Positions 22,258-33,799 of a stretch of 64,000 bases of DNA are shown here, piece after piece; the first letter of the stretch is position 1, and each line of letters begins with the position of its first letter. The translations under genes and the position numbers were made by a program. This DNA is from Erinaceus europaeus. Lineage: Eukaryota; Chordata; Mammalia; Eulipotyphla; Erinaceidae. The DNA is taken from assembly GCF_950295315.1 (NCBI RefSeq), contig NC_080168.1, positions 63,201,838-63,265,837 of the forward strand. The letters are read 5' to 3'. The notes under the pieces were generated by a model. It saw only the letters and a program-made list of their open reading frames with translations, was not told the DNA's origin and ran no database searches.

Positions 22258-22291
<34 letters not shown>
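22215..22291. repeat. (CA)n tracts with small duplication
   Basis: CTTCTGGGGTGCCAC occurs twice (about 22192 and 22247), each followed by CA-rich sequence. The second tract (22259-22291) is pure CA. Confidence 0.9.
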
Positions 22292-22294
<3 letters not shown>

Positions 22295-24451
22295 GTCTCT
22301 TCTTTCAGCCCTGCAGAATGCTCTGATTCCCAACCACAGCACGCTCATCCAAGTGTGGCAGTTGTATTCTTAATGATGTCGAAGGCTTAGAAATAATCGC
22401 ATTTCTCTCCTATTCTATCATCTCAAACAAATCATTAAAGCTAATTTTGAGCTAATTGTTAATTAGAATCATGCTTCTCTGAAGTTGCCTTAATGAGCCC
22501 CGTCTGTACCTATGGCACAGAGCTCTGTTGGAATCAGGAGGAACTGCCTCACGAGGGAAGGAGGCTTAGAGAGTCTTTCTCCTGAAAGCCACACTCCTCA
22601 AGGAAGGGGGGAAAGAGTATTAATAGTGCAGGTTAAAAATATCAGCTTCAATGAAAACAAGAGCATTTGTACTGGGGAGTGTTTATACAAATAGTACACT
22701 TGTGATCTGCTGTAGTGTAGCTCTCTTGGCAGCTAAATACTTTGGAGCAAGACTGGGAGCGTGCGTGGGCTCCATTCAGGAACCTACCCAATGCACAGTC
22801 CCGTGACTGGGTTTGTGTGTGGGGGGGGGGTTGGCTTAGAGATGCCCTGAGGGCCTCATGGAGGACGTGCCCACTGACTGGAGGCCGGCATTGTCATTCA
22901 GTGAGTGTGACTTAGAACATCACAAGGATCCTTCAGAGAGACTTGTCTCTTTGATGAAAATCAGAGCATTCTTCACACCTGCAGAAGGAACCGGGGATGC
23001 AAATTCACACAGCTTAAATGCCACTGAGGACTTGCGCTGCTTCCGTGCTCTCTGGAAGCAGAGCTCCAGGTTGACAGCAAAGCTCATCGCCTGTCCATCT
23101 GCTTTCCTAACTGTGAAATTCCACCATAAGGCAAAAAGCACTTTTGTGCTTGCCTTTGAGGGTGGATGAGTGATTCTACTGGTCGCAACTGTACAATGTC
23201 AGCTTCTACACACCTTAGACACATAACCTGAAAGGACGGCACTAAGGCTTTCAGTGAAGGATGATAAATGCCTGTTTTTTGGTTCTCTGGGTAAAATGAC
23301 TCTTCAGCAAATATGAAAAGCTTGCTGTGTGCGCACCTGCTTTTAAAATGTCCTCCTTTACATTAGCTTGGGCAAAAAGGCACATTGAACAGCTTGATAG
23401 GTGAGATGCTGGCCAAGGAAGCCCCAGCCAATCCCAGGTGATACTCATAGGTCACCTGGCACGTTGGGAGCTGCCCTCAGAGTCCCTGGTGCTCCGGCAG
23501 CGGCAGACCCTGCAGATCACTTCCATTTCAGCAGCTCTTGACACAAGAAGGTAGGTGACTGAGACTGAGGGACCAGCACCGTCATGCCCACGGCTGCACT
23601 CGGGCTGCAACACCTCTGACAGAGTTGGATGGCAAACATGACAAGCATTTTCTTTAACACTAGGAAACTAAAATTCTACACATTACTGAGGTGCTTTCCA
23701 TGTGAGTCACAGGATATTCCAAATGGGAGAGAAGTCTTAGACCAGGCGCTGTTTTTTTTGTTTTGTTTTGTTTTTTTTCCTGTGTCCTGCAGCCCATTGC
23801 AATGAGCTTGATACTAGTGGGAGTGTTCATAAGCAAAGCCCTAAGAAAGATGCCCAGGCTAAAAACCCACTAAGTATCCACACATGCACAGGCACACAGA
23901 AGACTTAACAGCCTTGGATGGGATCTGAAGTATTTTGAGGTGGCGTTGTACAAATATTGAAGTTACAAGAATGGCAATGGAGAAGGAGCAGACACACAGC
24001 TCTACACTCAATGAGACCATCTGCATCTCCCTCCTCCTCCTCCAGAGAAAGGCAGGGAATCAAGATTTATTTGGGAAAAGGAGGTGGGGCAGGGGACACG
24101 CAGCGAGACTTGGCAGAACTTAAAATAGGAGGAACCCGGCGGACAGCCTTCGTCGGGGAGCCCACCCCGCTAGTCTGTGCCTCCATGTGACTGCCATCTG
24201 TGCCTCCTGGATCCCTCCAATGCTGTGTAGGCAGCTCCTTGGAACCGGGCCTAGAAACATAACTGCACTGGGCCCTGGGAGCTCATCAGGCGGCCCAGCC
24301 TGTCACTTCCCACTGGAGTAGAGATGTCCAGAGGTGTGGCCTCCTCTGCACTCCTCAGTGGGCTGCTCCTGTGTGCTTCCTGCCTACACCAGCATCCCTT
24401 CACACCCTGACTCCTGTCCTCTTGCATGCTGACTATCTGGAACCAGTCTGT

Positions 24452-24625
24452 AGGATTGTAGTCAAAAGATCCATACTCCCAGAGGGAGAAAGAATAGGGA
24501 AGCTATCAGGGGAGGGGAGGGGATACGGAGTTCTGGTGGTGGGAATTGTGTGGAGTTATACCCCTCTTATCCTATGGTTTTGTCAATGTCTCCTTTTTAA
24601 AAAATTAAAAAAATTTAAAAAAGAT
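24452..24625 (+). mobile_element. L1 3' end inside the predicted SSPN 3' UTR
   Basis: 'TACTCCCAGAGGGAGAAAGA', GGGGAGGGGATACGGAG, 'TCTGGTGGTGGGAATTGTGT', 'CTTATCCTATGGTTTTGTCA', then an A/T-rich end. This is the terminal ~170 bases of hedgehog L1. Confidence 0.85.
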
Positions 24626-24887
24626 CCCCAGGAGGTGCCAGGCAGTGCAGTGATCACTCGGTGACCAGCAGACTTGTTGGTTCCCAAAGATGCCCGTTGC
24701 CTGCTGTCACGGAGCCCACCTTGTCCGTCCATCACTGACAGCCATCAGTTTCTGTGCTCCATCCCTACTGCACCCACAGAGGCCTGCCCCATTCTCACCA
24801 TGAGCTAGGGTGGATGGTCAATGGTTCCATGTGTGAGGTGAATACCCTGATGCATTTCTTCTGGTTTTCTTGTATTTCACTGCATCT

Positions 24888-24902
24888 AATAAATAAAATA
24901 AA
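24888..24902 (+). promoter_or_regulatory. SSPN: Candidate SSPN poly(A) signal cluster
   Basis: AATAAATAAAATAAA holds three overlapping AATAAA hexamers. A GT-rich element (GATGTTGTGGTTTG, about 24925-24938) lies 25-35 bases downstream, the usual arrangement around a cleavage site near 24915-24920. Confidence 0.6.
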
Positions 24903-24939
24903 TGTATCTGCTGACCTGCACTTGGATGTTGTGGTTTGA

Positions 24940-25944
24940 TTCCGACATTGAGGAGCGAGTGCAGAGGGAGCCAGACACTCCCTACATGCTAGAGAGGGTG
25001 GTTGTCAGGGGCCAGGAGGAGACCTGGTGCTCTTGGTTTGCAAAATGCCCACATTTCCTCTGTCTGGGGGTATGTGGAAACTGGGGGACGTCACCTATGA
25101 ACTGGCAGATACAAATCTCCCTGTTAATGTTCATTGCAGACAAGAACTAGCACACACATGACCCTTGTGTTCCTGGGGGCTGAGTCTGCATGGGTGTCCT
25201 GCACTCACTCTGTGGTCAGAGTCATACATGCTCCCCAGACAGCCAGAGCCTGAGCCCGAACTGGAACAAACCTTGGCAAAGGTACATGAAATGCTGGTCC
25301 CCGGACCCTCCCAAAAGACACCAAGCCAAGCTTAGCCTGGAGAGCAGAGTGCATGTGGTGAGTTACGTGTCTGATCATGTTCTCCCATGAATCAGGCAGA
25401 GGAACAGTCCTCTCCCCCTGCCCAAATGTAAACTCAAGGATGCCCTCTCCCCAGCTCCAAGGCAAGCTGAATGGCTGATTGCTCTGTCAAATGCAGCAGT
25501 TTTCTTTCTTCAGCTGAGTTAGTAGAGCTTGAGGAGGGCAAGAGAAGGGGAGAGCGATTGAGGAGCTACCTCCCAGCTGGGTTTCCAACCCCTCATGCAC
25601 AGGGAAGAGTTCTAGCTGTTGGAAATCTGATTGCCACTCTAGGACTTTGGCTTTGGACACACCATGGCACCTTCAGTGTCCTTCCACTTGCAAAATGGAG
25701 AAGAGACAGAGACCTCCTCATAGCACCAGGGGAAAGTGTTTGAAATCGCCTTTGACAAATTGGTTGGTTCAGAGAGCGAGCTTAAGCTGTTGGTGGCTTC
25801 TCTCTCCCTCCCCTACCTGGAAAATACATGCCTCCTGTGACTTCTCATTAACTCAGATTCCCAGCCACCCCAGCTGTCACCTTCAGTAACCTCTTTACCA
25901 GAGACTTTCAAATGAGTCTCAGTGAGAAGTCTGTTGTCACTCGG
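24940..25944. other. Unique sequence, no gene seen
   Basis: Presumed intergenic sequence just downstream of SSPN. No repeat or coding exon recognised. Confidence 0.45.
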
Positions 25945-26160
25945 TTTATTTATTTACTTCTGTTTTGCTGCCAGGACTTCACAACTGCATGAATTCAACA
26001 CTCCTGTCAGATTCTTTCTCTCTCTCTGTCTTTTTTTTGTTTGTTTGTTTTAGATGGAGGGTCAGAGACAGAGAGAGAGAGAAGAGAAATAGCACAGCAT
26101 TGCTCCACTGTTCGTGAAGCTTCCTCCAGACAGAGATAAGAGCTGAGTCAGTCTCCTGGC
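25945..26160 (-). mobile_element. SINE, 'gggagcaccatgg' family (antisense, diverged)
   Basis: T-rich start, 'TGCTGCCAGGACTTCACAAC', a GAGACAGAGAGAGAGAGAAG run and 'AGCACAGCATTGCTCCACTG' are the family's blocks in antisense. Confidence 0.6.
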
Positions 26161-26304
26161 TTTTATATCACTTCTACTTCAATGAAACAGGAATGCCTTG
26201 AACCTCAAATTTTAATAAAAGCCATATGCTGTCCAGCTTTGGCAGGTTGTCTGTCCTGTGTATGTTAGCTTATAATATATTGTCCCTCAGTTATAAAAAA
26301 AAAA

Positions 26305-26540
26305 AAAAAAGAGCTGCTGTTAGCTCACCTGACAAAGTGCACACCTTAGCATGTGTGAGGCCCTAGGTTCGAGGCCCAGAACTGCATGGGAGAACCATGG
26401 ATGGCAGCATGGCAGCTGTATGGATGGTGGAGCTAAGCTGGGTGTCTCTCCTCCTTTGCCTGCCCTGCCCCCCAAATCTCGCTCAGTCTGAGAGAGGGGG
26501 GGAGGAGAAGAAGGAGGAGGAGGAGGGAAGGAGAAGGAAG
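26305..26540 (+). mobile_element. SINE, 'gggagcaccatgg' family
   Basis: 'CTCACCTGACAAAGTGCACAC' head, CTAGGTTCGAGGCCC box B, 'ATGGGAGAACCATGGATGG', then CT/GA-rich sequence. An A run precedes it. Confidence 0.65.
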
Positions 26541-26633
26541 GAAGGATGGATTTAGCTGGGCAGGATGCTTAGTATCTTTGCATGTGTGTAAAGCCCTGGG
26601 CTCGTTCTCTGGTGCTGCATTCAAAAATAATGT
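26541..26633 (+). mobile_element. Partial tRNA-like SINE
   Basis: 'AGCTGGGCAGGATGCTTAG' and 'GCATGTGTGTAAAGCCCTGG' resemble a diverged head of the same family. Confidence 0.4.
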
Positions 26634-26634
26634 T

Positions 26635-26835
26635 TGGGGCCAGGTGGTGGTGCACCTGGTTAAGCGCACACACTACAGTGGGCAAGGACCCACGTTCAAG
26701 CCCCTGGTCCCCACCTGCAGGGGGGATGCGTCACTAGTGGTGAAGCAAGGCTGCAGGTGTCTCTGTCTCTTTCTCTATTTCCCCCTCTTAATTTCTCTGT
26801 CTCTATTCAATAATAAGTAAATAAAAAATGTTTAT
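26635..26835 (+). mobile_element. tRNA-derived SINE, A-rich-tail type
   Basis: Head GGGGCCAGGTGGTGGTGCACC, CGTTCAAGCCC box B, CCCCACCTGCAGGGGGGATGC, tail CAATAATAAGTAAATAAAA. Confidence 0.93.
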
Positions 26836-27049
26836 TTTTCCTTAAATTTTAACAAAAGCAAGCAGAGGATGGCTAAAAGAGCGAGCACTCAGTTTGGGTG
26901 TAGAGGAGCTGAGGTGTGGCACTCTGAGCTCTGTATTGGGGGCGGCTGGGGATGGTGCCCTCCCTGGGACTGGAGCTTCCCCTCCACACCCCCACACACA
27001 TACCTTACACCACAGCACAGCTTGCACTGCCTTCCTCCTGTACTGCCAC

Positions 27050-27200
27050 TTCTTTTTTGAGATTTACTCATTCTCCTGTGAGAGAAAGACCAAGACACTA
27101 CGCAGTTCAGGCATGTATGTAGTGGTGCTGGGGATTGAACCTGGGGCTTCAGGCATGCAAATCTGGTGTACTGCCACTCCACTGTTTCCCCAGGACCCCC
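27050..27200 (-). mobile_element. Short SINE ('gagcagtgctctggtaaa' family)
   Basis: GA-rich start, GGGGATTGAACCTGGGGC box-B complement, then a head complement ending GTTTCCCCAGGACCCCC. Confidence 0.7.
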
Positions 27201-27212
27201 ATCCTACTTATT

Positions 27213-27358
27213 TCTTTTTTTAATATTTGATTGATTTAAATGAGAGAGATACAGAAAGACTGATCCCAGAGCCCTGGTCAGCTCCGGGTGATCGTGGTGC
27301 TGGGAACCTTAGGCATGGAAGTCTTTTGCAGAACCATTGTGCTATCACCCCAGCCCCC
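27213..27358 (-). mobile_element. Short SINE ('gagcagtgctctggtaaa' family)
   Basis: 'AGAGCCCTGGTCAGCTCCGG', GTGCTGGGAACCTTAGGC and GCAGAACCATTGTGCTATC. It lies head to tail with the previous copy. Confidence 0.75.
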
Positions 27359-28378
27359 TCCCTGTTTTAGCTCTATGCCAGGCTACTGAGGCATTTCCAG
27401 CCCCATTTCTAGGGGTCAAGGCCTTCAATGCCAAGCCCCCTGTTAATGCTGCTCATGTTAATGGACCATGGCTCTGATCAGAGCACCTTTCAGGGGCAGA
27501 GGGAAGATGCCAGCTGCCCAGGAGGCCCTTCTGCCCTCAGAACCCCCACTCCTCATGCAGAGAGCTTCTGCTTGTCCAGCATGAAGCCTTGGGGGTGGGG
27601 ACACATTGCCCTACCACCAGCTCCAGTGGTGCCCTGGGAGCCAGGGAACTCTCCAGACTGGTCAGGAGTGGGTCATAGACCCGCAGGTCTCTGCCCCTGC
27701 CAGTCAGAGGGCGCTGACAGTGGCAGGCGGAGTTCCAGGTGCCCCTGCTGTGTGGTGACAGCACAGTGAGGCTGGTAGCTTCACCTCAGTCTGCCACCTC
27801 AGTCAGTCACCCATAGACCCCCTCTGGGGCCCCATCCTCACACCTCCACCAGCCCACTGCAGGTCCTATAAGAAGCAGGGAACACTCATTTCTTGCCCCA
27901 ATGGTCCCCTGTTGGAACTCCAATGGATGCTTTCTTCGTCTTTGCTTTATTTATTTATTTATTTTAATTTCCAGAATGTGCTTTTCTCTCCACTCCCAAG
28001 CCACTGAGCATGGCCCTGTGGTTTTCTCTTTCCACCTCCTGCCAGGAGACTTGGCCTGGCTAGCCCTGAGTCAGAGTCTCGGCTGGTAGCTGAACCCCGG
28101 AAGCCTGGCCCTAAGCCCCCTGCCTCCAGTAGACCACACAGCCTCCTGGGCTCAGGCCCTGGGCCCTGTCCTCCTCCCTCCCTCCTAGTGTTTGCAGAGG
28201 GAGCTTTTACATAACCTGCCAGCCTCCCAAAGGCTCCATTGTCTGCCATAGACTAGCACTGACTGAATAACCCCTTCCTGACTCATGACGGGTCCCAGAG
28301 GCAGACCTTGTACTCCACATCCACAGCCCCTGGGACTATCATCTTACATCACCAACTTGATTTTTCAAAATGGATTTA
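27359..28378. other. Unique sequence, no gene supported
   Basis: GC-moderate sequence; chance open frames only. Confidence 0.45.
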
Positions 28379-28381
28379 TTG

Positions 28382-28862
28382 GGGAAGGGGGGGCAGATGG
28401 TAGTGAACCAGGTTGAGTACACAGGTTACAATGCAAAAGGACCTGGGTTTGAGTCCCCAGTCCCTACTTGGAGGGAGAAAGCTTTGTGAGTGGTGAAACA
28501 GGTCTGCAGGTATCTCTCTGTCTTTCCCACACACACACCTCTTTTTGCCTCCAGGGTTATCACTGGGGCTCAGTGAAAGGCCCCATGAATCCAATGCTCC
28601 TGGAGGACATTTTTTCATATATGTATATGATAGGACAGAAAGAAATTGAGAAAGGAGGGGGAGATAGAAAGGGAGAGAGAAAGACACCTGCAGGCCTCCT
28701 TCACTGCTCATGGAGCCTCCCCCCTACAGGAGGGAGCCAGAGGCTTTACCTTGGATCCTTGAGCTTAGTATTATATGTGCCCAACTGGATGTGCCATCAC
28801 TGGCCCCACTCTCTCTCCCCCATACCCTCTCAATTTCTGGCTGTCTCTATTTAATAAGGATA
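28382..28862 (+). mobile_element. SINE (A-rich type) split by another SINE
   Basis: The head and mid part run to about 28540 (AAAGCTTTGTGAGTGGTGAA, then CTCTCTGTC). The body resumes at 28805 with CTCTCAATTTCTGGCTGTC and ends TATTTAATAAGGA. The gap is an antisense CAA-type SINE. Confidence 0.85.
28541..28804 (-). mobile_element. tRNA-derived SINE, CAA-rich type, nested
   Basis: TTTTTGCCTCCAGGGTTATCA (3' module complement), CTCCTGGAGGAC, GATAGGACAGAAAGAAATTG body and a head complement ending CCATCACTGGCCCC. It sits inside the SINE at 28382-28862. Confidence 0.9.
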
Positions 28863-28865
28863 CTG

Positions 28866-28894
28866 TGTGAGTGCGTGAGAGAGGGAGAGGGAAG

Positions 28895-28943
<49 letters not shown>

Positions 28944-29068
28944 GGAGACAGTCAGTACAGAGCCCTGCTCAGCTTTGGCTTCTGGTGGTGCCAGGGATTG
29001 AACCTGTGACCCTAGGGTCTTCAGGCAGAAGAGAGTGGTGTATGGATACTGTGCATCTCCCTGGCCCC
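28866..29068 (-). mobile_element. Short SINE with (GA)n tract
   Basis: A (GA)n run (28897-28943) precedes CAGAGCCCTGCTCAGCTTTGG, AGGGATTGAACCTGTGACCC and a head complement ending CTCCCTGGCCCC. Confidence 0.82.
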
Positions 29069-29974
29069 TCTCCTCAATGACTTGAACCAGCCACCAGTGA
29101 TCGCATGCACTGTGGCCCTGTGGATGGGAGTTCAGCATAGGATGCAGGTAGCAGAACCCCAGTCTCTGCAGGCCCCTGTTCCTTTGTCACATGGAACTGA
29201 GGGTGGAGATGGGGCAGGAATGGCTGCCCTGCTTCTGCTCTGATCCTCAGCTGATGGGAAGGGAAGGTGTCTGATGAACAGAGGAGAATCTCCAGCCCCC
29301 ACATCCCCACCCCCAGCCAAAGGGTACTGGGAACAAAGTGACAACCCCACCAGGCAGGGACTCCTCATCTTTGTTTTCTGTGGATCTGTGATTAAGCCTG
29401 TGGGGAATTCCAATAATTACTTTAGGGCTGGCACCTCTAGAAAAATAAAAATACACCTCTTAGGATTCAATTGAAAGTGGAGACGGCCTGTGTATGGTGT
29501 TGCCAAGGAGCTTGGGGGTGGGGGGGTGGCTGGAGCCCAGGAAGTGGCAGACACTCTGCCTCTGGTGACATCCCCAGGCTCCCAGGCTCCCAGGCTCCTA
29601 GAACTCTGCAGCCCTGGGGAGAGGAGCTGGGCGGCAGGCAGAGGCTCCTCTGGCAGACGTTCCTCCTCTGGGGCAGCTGCGTGACTGCAGGCAGACACAT
29701 GTGCAGGGAGGCATGGCTCTTTCCTTACTGGAGCTCCAGAGGGGCTGCAGAGACAACCCTGAGCTTGCAAGTGGCAGCCTTCCCTGAGGCCTCCAGCGCA
29801 ACCTGAAAGGGCTAGTGAGGGCTGCCTTCCCTCCAAGCCTCCCCAGCACTCCCATCCCAGTCATATGCCACACCACACACCTTGGGTCACTGAACGGCAA
29901 CAGCCAAGCCAAAACTGCAGGGGATTTCACTGAGCTGCCACCTCTTCAGATGCAGACTGTTGGGTTAGAACAGC
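29069..29974. other. Unique sequence, no gene supported
   Basis: Overlapping open frames on both strands at 29417-29930 lack domain content. A triplicated CCAGGCTCC unit lies at about 29574-29598. Confidence 0.45.
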
Positions 29975-30120
29975 CTGACAGTAGGAGATAGCTCCTTGTC
30001 AGAGCGCCAGACTTGCATGCCTGAGCCCCACCAGATGCCCTGGGTTTAATCCCTAGAACTGCCTGATGCCAGTGCTGGGCAGTGCTTCCCCCCCCCCCAC
30101 CCCCACCCTGCTCTTGCTCT
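29975..30120 (+). mobile_element. Short tRNA-like SINE, older family
   Basis: 'GGAGATAGCTCCTTGTCAGAG', 'GACTTGCATGCCTGAGCCCC' and 'GGGTTTAATCCCTAGAACTG' resemble a diverged tRNA-like head, followed by a C-rich run. Confidence 0.5.
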
Positions 30121-30145
30121 TAGAACAGATAGATTTGATCTTTTA

Positions 30146-30302
30146 AAGGCTGACAGGAAGGGCTGGCTGTGCACATGTGTGAGGCCCTGGGTTACATCCT
30201 CAGCACCACAGGCAACTCCAAAAGGCGCTCCATGGATGGTGGGGTGAAACTGCATTGTCTCTCCTGCTCTCTGTCTCTTACTGAGAAAAAGAAAGGACTA
30301 AA
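30146..30302 (+). mobile_element. SINE, 'gggagcaccatgg'-like family
   Basis: 'GTGTGAGGCCCTGGGTTACA', 'CTCAGCACCACAGGCAACTC' and a CT-rich tail resemble the family at 26305. Confidence 0.5.
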
Positions 30303-31254
30303 AGATTCCCACCAGGATCTCTGGAGTCTTCACTCCTGCTCAGACCTACCCATTTCCATTGGGATCTGTAATGTGGAAACCCTGCTAATTCTGAGATAAT
30401 AATAATATTGTAGGGGAGGATTCTTATATCCAAGAGGTGAGGTTCGTGCCTGGCCCATAGTAGACAATCCGGTGGTTTCTGACTTAATTGGATGCCACCT
30501 GCATCTCCAAGTGGATGGGGACTGTAGCCCTTCTCCCCCCTCTCCTCCCCATCCCTGTATCTGAAGTATATTGCTGGTCTTTGGCTTGATTTGACAGATT
30601 TTGGGGGAGTGGTGGTCTGAGAATGTTCAAAAATGCTTCCACGTTAATGAATGAGCAATGGTGCTCCCAGACACCCCCCACCCCCCAAACATCCTGCTAC
30701 TGAGTCATACTGACAGGAATGCCCTCCTTCCAGAGGAGCCTGCTCTGGTGTTGCAGGAGGGGTCTGAGTGGGTCCTGGGACTGCCCTGACAAGTGACACC
30801 TGCCAAGGCTGACTTGCTAAGTAAGGAGGACTTGGAGAGACACTGGGAAGACCTTCCAAACTGTTAATATTTTGAGGGTTGGAAGCTGTTACCAAGGGAA
30901 CAGGTATCTAGATGCCTTTAGAATACTAAAGCTTATCAGAAGATGATTAGCAAAAATCATTACACAATTCTGAGACTGGCTTCATTCAAATCCTACCCCA
31001 AAGCTGGAAGAATGAATCTTCTTTTAACTAGAAGTCTGGGGGGATTTGCCAGACCTGCAGGCTTCTGATGGAGTGACAGTATCCTCTGATGTGTCTTCTG
31101 GTCTCCTGGATCTCTAAAAATACTCTGACTGAGGGAGTTTGGGGGCAGGGTCAAAAATAGGGACGTGAAGGCTCAGAAAAGAGGAGCAGCATTAAAATAG
31201 CAAACCATCGAGGTGACAATGAAAATAAAATGTATAAGAAAACATTCTTAATAT
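30303..31254. other. Unique sequence, no gene seen
   Basis: Non-repetitive by eye. No coding frame with domain content. Confidence 0.45.
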
Positions 31255-31270
31255 CAGAGTGCATATTTTA

Positions 31271-31623
31271 TTCATTATTATTATTTTTCCCCCAGGGCTA
31301 TTGCTAGGACTTGATACCAGCACTGCAAATCCACTGCTTCTGGAGGCTATTCCCCTCCCATTTTTGTTGCCCTTGTTGCTTTTGTTGTTATTATTGTTAC
31401 TGTTGTCATTAATGCCGTTGTTGTTGGATAGGACAGAGAGAAATGGAGAGAGGAAGGGAAGACAGAGCAGGGGAGAGAAAGACAGACACCTGCAGACCTG
31501 CTTCACCGCTTGTGAAGCGACTCCCCTGCAAGTGGGGAGGCGGGAGCTCGAACCAGGATCCTTACTCTGGTCCTTGTGCTTTGCGCCCCCTGCGCTTAAC
31601 CCGCTGTGCTACTGCCCGACCCC
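31271..31623 (-). mobile_element. tRNA-derived SINE, CAA-rich type, with exact 16-bp TSD
   Basis: 3' module complement (CCCCCAGGGCTATTGC), TTG-rich tract, GGATAGGACAGAGAGAAATGG, head complement ending TACTGCCCGACCCC. CAGAGTGCATATTTTA flanks exactly at 31255-31270 and 31624-31639, so this is a young insertion. Confidence 0.96.
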
Positions 31624-31727
31624 CAGAGTGCATATTTTAAATGTATCTGTAAAAATTGTTTGCAAAACCAAAGTTCTCTAACTGGACTTGGAAATCCCTG
31701 AGTGACTCTCCTGTTCCCTCCTCTCTC

Positions 31728-31843
31728 CCATTCCAAGAGCCCTGTTCACCTCTGGTTTATGGTGGTGCTGGGGACCGAACCTGGGACTTTGGAGGCTCAG
31801 GCATGGAAGTCTTTACATAGCCATCATGCTATCTCCCCAGCCC
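31728..31843 (-). mobile_element. Short SINE ('gagcagtgctctggtaaa' family)
   Basis: 'AGAGCCCTGTTCACCTCTGG', GGGGACCGAACCTGGGAC, 'ATAGCCATCATGCTATCTCC'. Confidence 0.83.
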
Positions 31844-31985
31844 CAAAGTGATCTTTAAAGGACCTTGTGAATTTAGCAACTATATTACTTAAGAGACCAT
31901 AGACTGTGATTGTTAATGAGAACAACTCTGGAACTGAACTCCCCAGATCTGCATTCCAGTGTGTGGTGTAGAACAACTCCCCCCA

Positions 31986-31987
<2 letters not shown>

Positions 31988-32026
<39 letters not shown>

Positions 32027-32066
32027 TCTCCTCTCCGTGGACATACACACACACACACACACACAC
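31988..32066. repeat. Two (CA)n tracts
   Basis: CA tracts at 31989-32024 and 32045-32066 are separated by about 20 bases; TTCTCCTCTCC(G/A)TGG follows each, so the unit is duplicated once. Confidence 0.95.
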
Positions 32067-33350
32067 CCCTTCTCCTCTCCATGGGCCCCTGCCCTGTTTT
32101 CTTCACTTGCAGGAGAAACCTGTGGTCCTTGTGTGTTTGCTGACAGTAAGCCTTCAGCAAGCTGGAAACTAGAGGCACGACAGGAAAACAGTGGCAGCTC
32201 TTGCAACCCCTTGGGCGGTGTATTTTGAAGAGACACACATGTGAAGCGTTTCTGTCTCCTGGAGCCAAAGCACAGGACGGTGGCTCCTGGGCCCCCTGCT
32301 CACTTCACAAGGGCTCTGCAGGAAGCTTTCTCTTTCCATGGCAATCACGGCAAGCGTCGTCTCTTTTGCTGGCTTGTTGAGTTTTTACAGACAGACCGAC
32401 CCAGCTGACAGAGCTCTTTTCTTCCCACCCACCTACCTGTCAGCTCTGACCCCCGCCTGCTCAGTGACTCAGGCTGCGGACAGGGCTAGAGCCCCAGCAC
32501 AGCTGGGTACGGTAGTGGCGTGAAGGGGACCCTGCCCTCTGATGCTGAGGTCAGCCCTGGACTCAACATGGACTTCCCAAGAATGGCTCTTAGCAGATCA
32601 CAGCACTTGCCAGAGGCCCCATGGCCAGTGCCAGCCTAAAATGTGTCCAAGCCTAAATGCGGACAGCTATAAATTGACATCTCGGGGGCTCTGAAGAGCT
32701 TGGGCAGGCAGGGTGGGATTCTCAGCGTGCCTGTGAGTTAAAAATACAGCGGCATGAAGGGCGAGCACCCTGTGCTGTGGGGAGAGGTGTCTCCTTGCCT
32801 TCAGGAGATGAGGGCAGATCATATCTGACCAAGGCAGCTGACACTCCCCAGGGAGCCAGGGCCTCAGAAGGCAAGGCCAGGCACTCTGCATCCCAACCCT
32901 TCTCCGGGTCTCTGGCAACCCTCTTCCTCTCCTGCAGAGGGAGGCGACCCCCTGGCAGGGAACAGGGAGGCCTGTGCATGTGTCCTGTGTGCTCTTATTC
33001 TTGCTCTGTCTATTTCTTCTTAGAATTAGAATTAGAATTGGAGAGACCTGGGTCATGACATCTCAGCAGATTTGTTGTAGCGCCATGAGGAGGTAGTAGG
33101 AAGACGGAAGCCTCCTAATGATTACGAGCGGGAGACCAGAAACGAGGGCCCTAACCTCCAGTTCTTGGTGGGTCCTGGCCTCTGTGCTAGCCCTGGACTG
33201 ACTGTCCTTCTTGGGGGAAAAACATGACAGCACTCTCAGAATGAATTTGACTGCTTGTGAGGTTAACCAAAGCGCTTGGCACACACGCATGGCCACCTCA
33301 AGGCCTCCCACTCATCTTTTATATGTTCCCAAGCAGATGCCTTTTAAAAA
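32067..33350. other. Unique sequence, no gene supported
   Basis: No repeat recognised. Open frames at 32667-33058 overlap on both strands without domains. Confidence 0.45.
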
Positions 33351-33351
33351 G

Positions 33352-33632
33352 TATGGGGTGGTGGTGGTAGTTCACCCAGTTAAGCACACATACCACAAAG
33401 TGTAAGGACCCAAGTTCGAGACCCCCACTCCCCTCCTGCAGGGGGGACGATTCACAAGTAGCGAAGCAGGTCTGTAGGTGTCTTATCATTCTCTCTTCCT
33501 CTCTATCTCCCCCATCTCTCTCAACTCTCTGTGTTATCACATAAAATGGAAAAAATGGCCACCAGGAGCAATGGATTCGTAGTGCCAGCAGTGAGCCCAA
33601 GCAATAACCCTAGAGGCAAAAAATAAAATAAA
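33352..33632 (+). mobile_element. tRNA-derived SINE, CAA-rich type with 3' module
   Basis: GGGGTGGTGGTGGTAGTTCACC head, AGTTCGAGACCCCC box B, 'ATGGCCACCAGGAGCAATGG' to 'ATAACCCTAGAGGC' module and an A-rich tail. Confidence 0.9.
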
Positions 33633-33799
33633 AGTAAAAGTATATATATTCATTTTATGAATTTTATATGAGATGGAAAAATTCACATGAAAGAAGCCAG
33701 AATTGAAGCAGGAGCCCCAGGCACACAAGTCCTATACTCAACCTGTCAAGCTGTCTCCCCTCCCTGAAGTCACTGCTAAATTATTGACTCATTTACTTT

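Larger units (their letters stand above)
21702..24915 (+). other. SSPN: SSPN 3' untranslated region (predicted)
   Basis: The region from the stop to the poly(A) signals at 24888 is largely free of SINEs, unlike the rest of the window, as expected for a retained UTR of about 3.2 kb. It contains an A12 run (21822-21833), CA repeats and one L1 3' end. The extent is inferred from the poly(A) signal; no transcript evidence is available here. Confidence 0.6.

Noticed and set aside
31111..31165. MEF2-like CTAAAAATAC and a second TCAAAAATAG in the SSPN downstream region
   Set aside because: Both miss the consensus by one key position and such A/T motifs are frequent by chance; no other muscle motifs cluster here.
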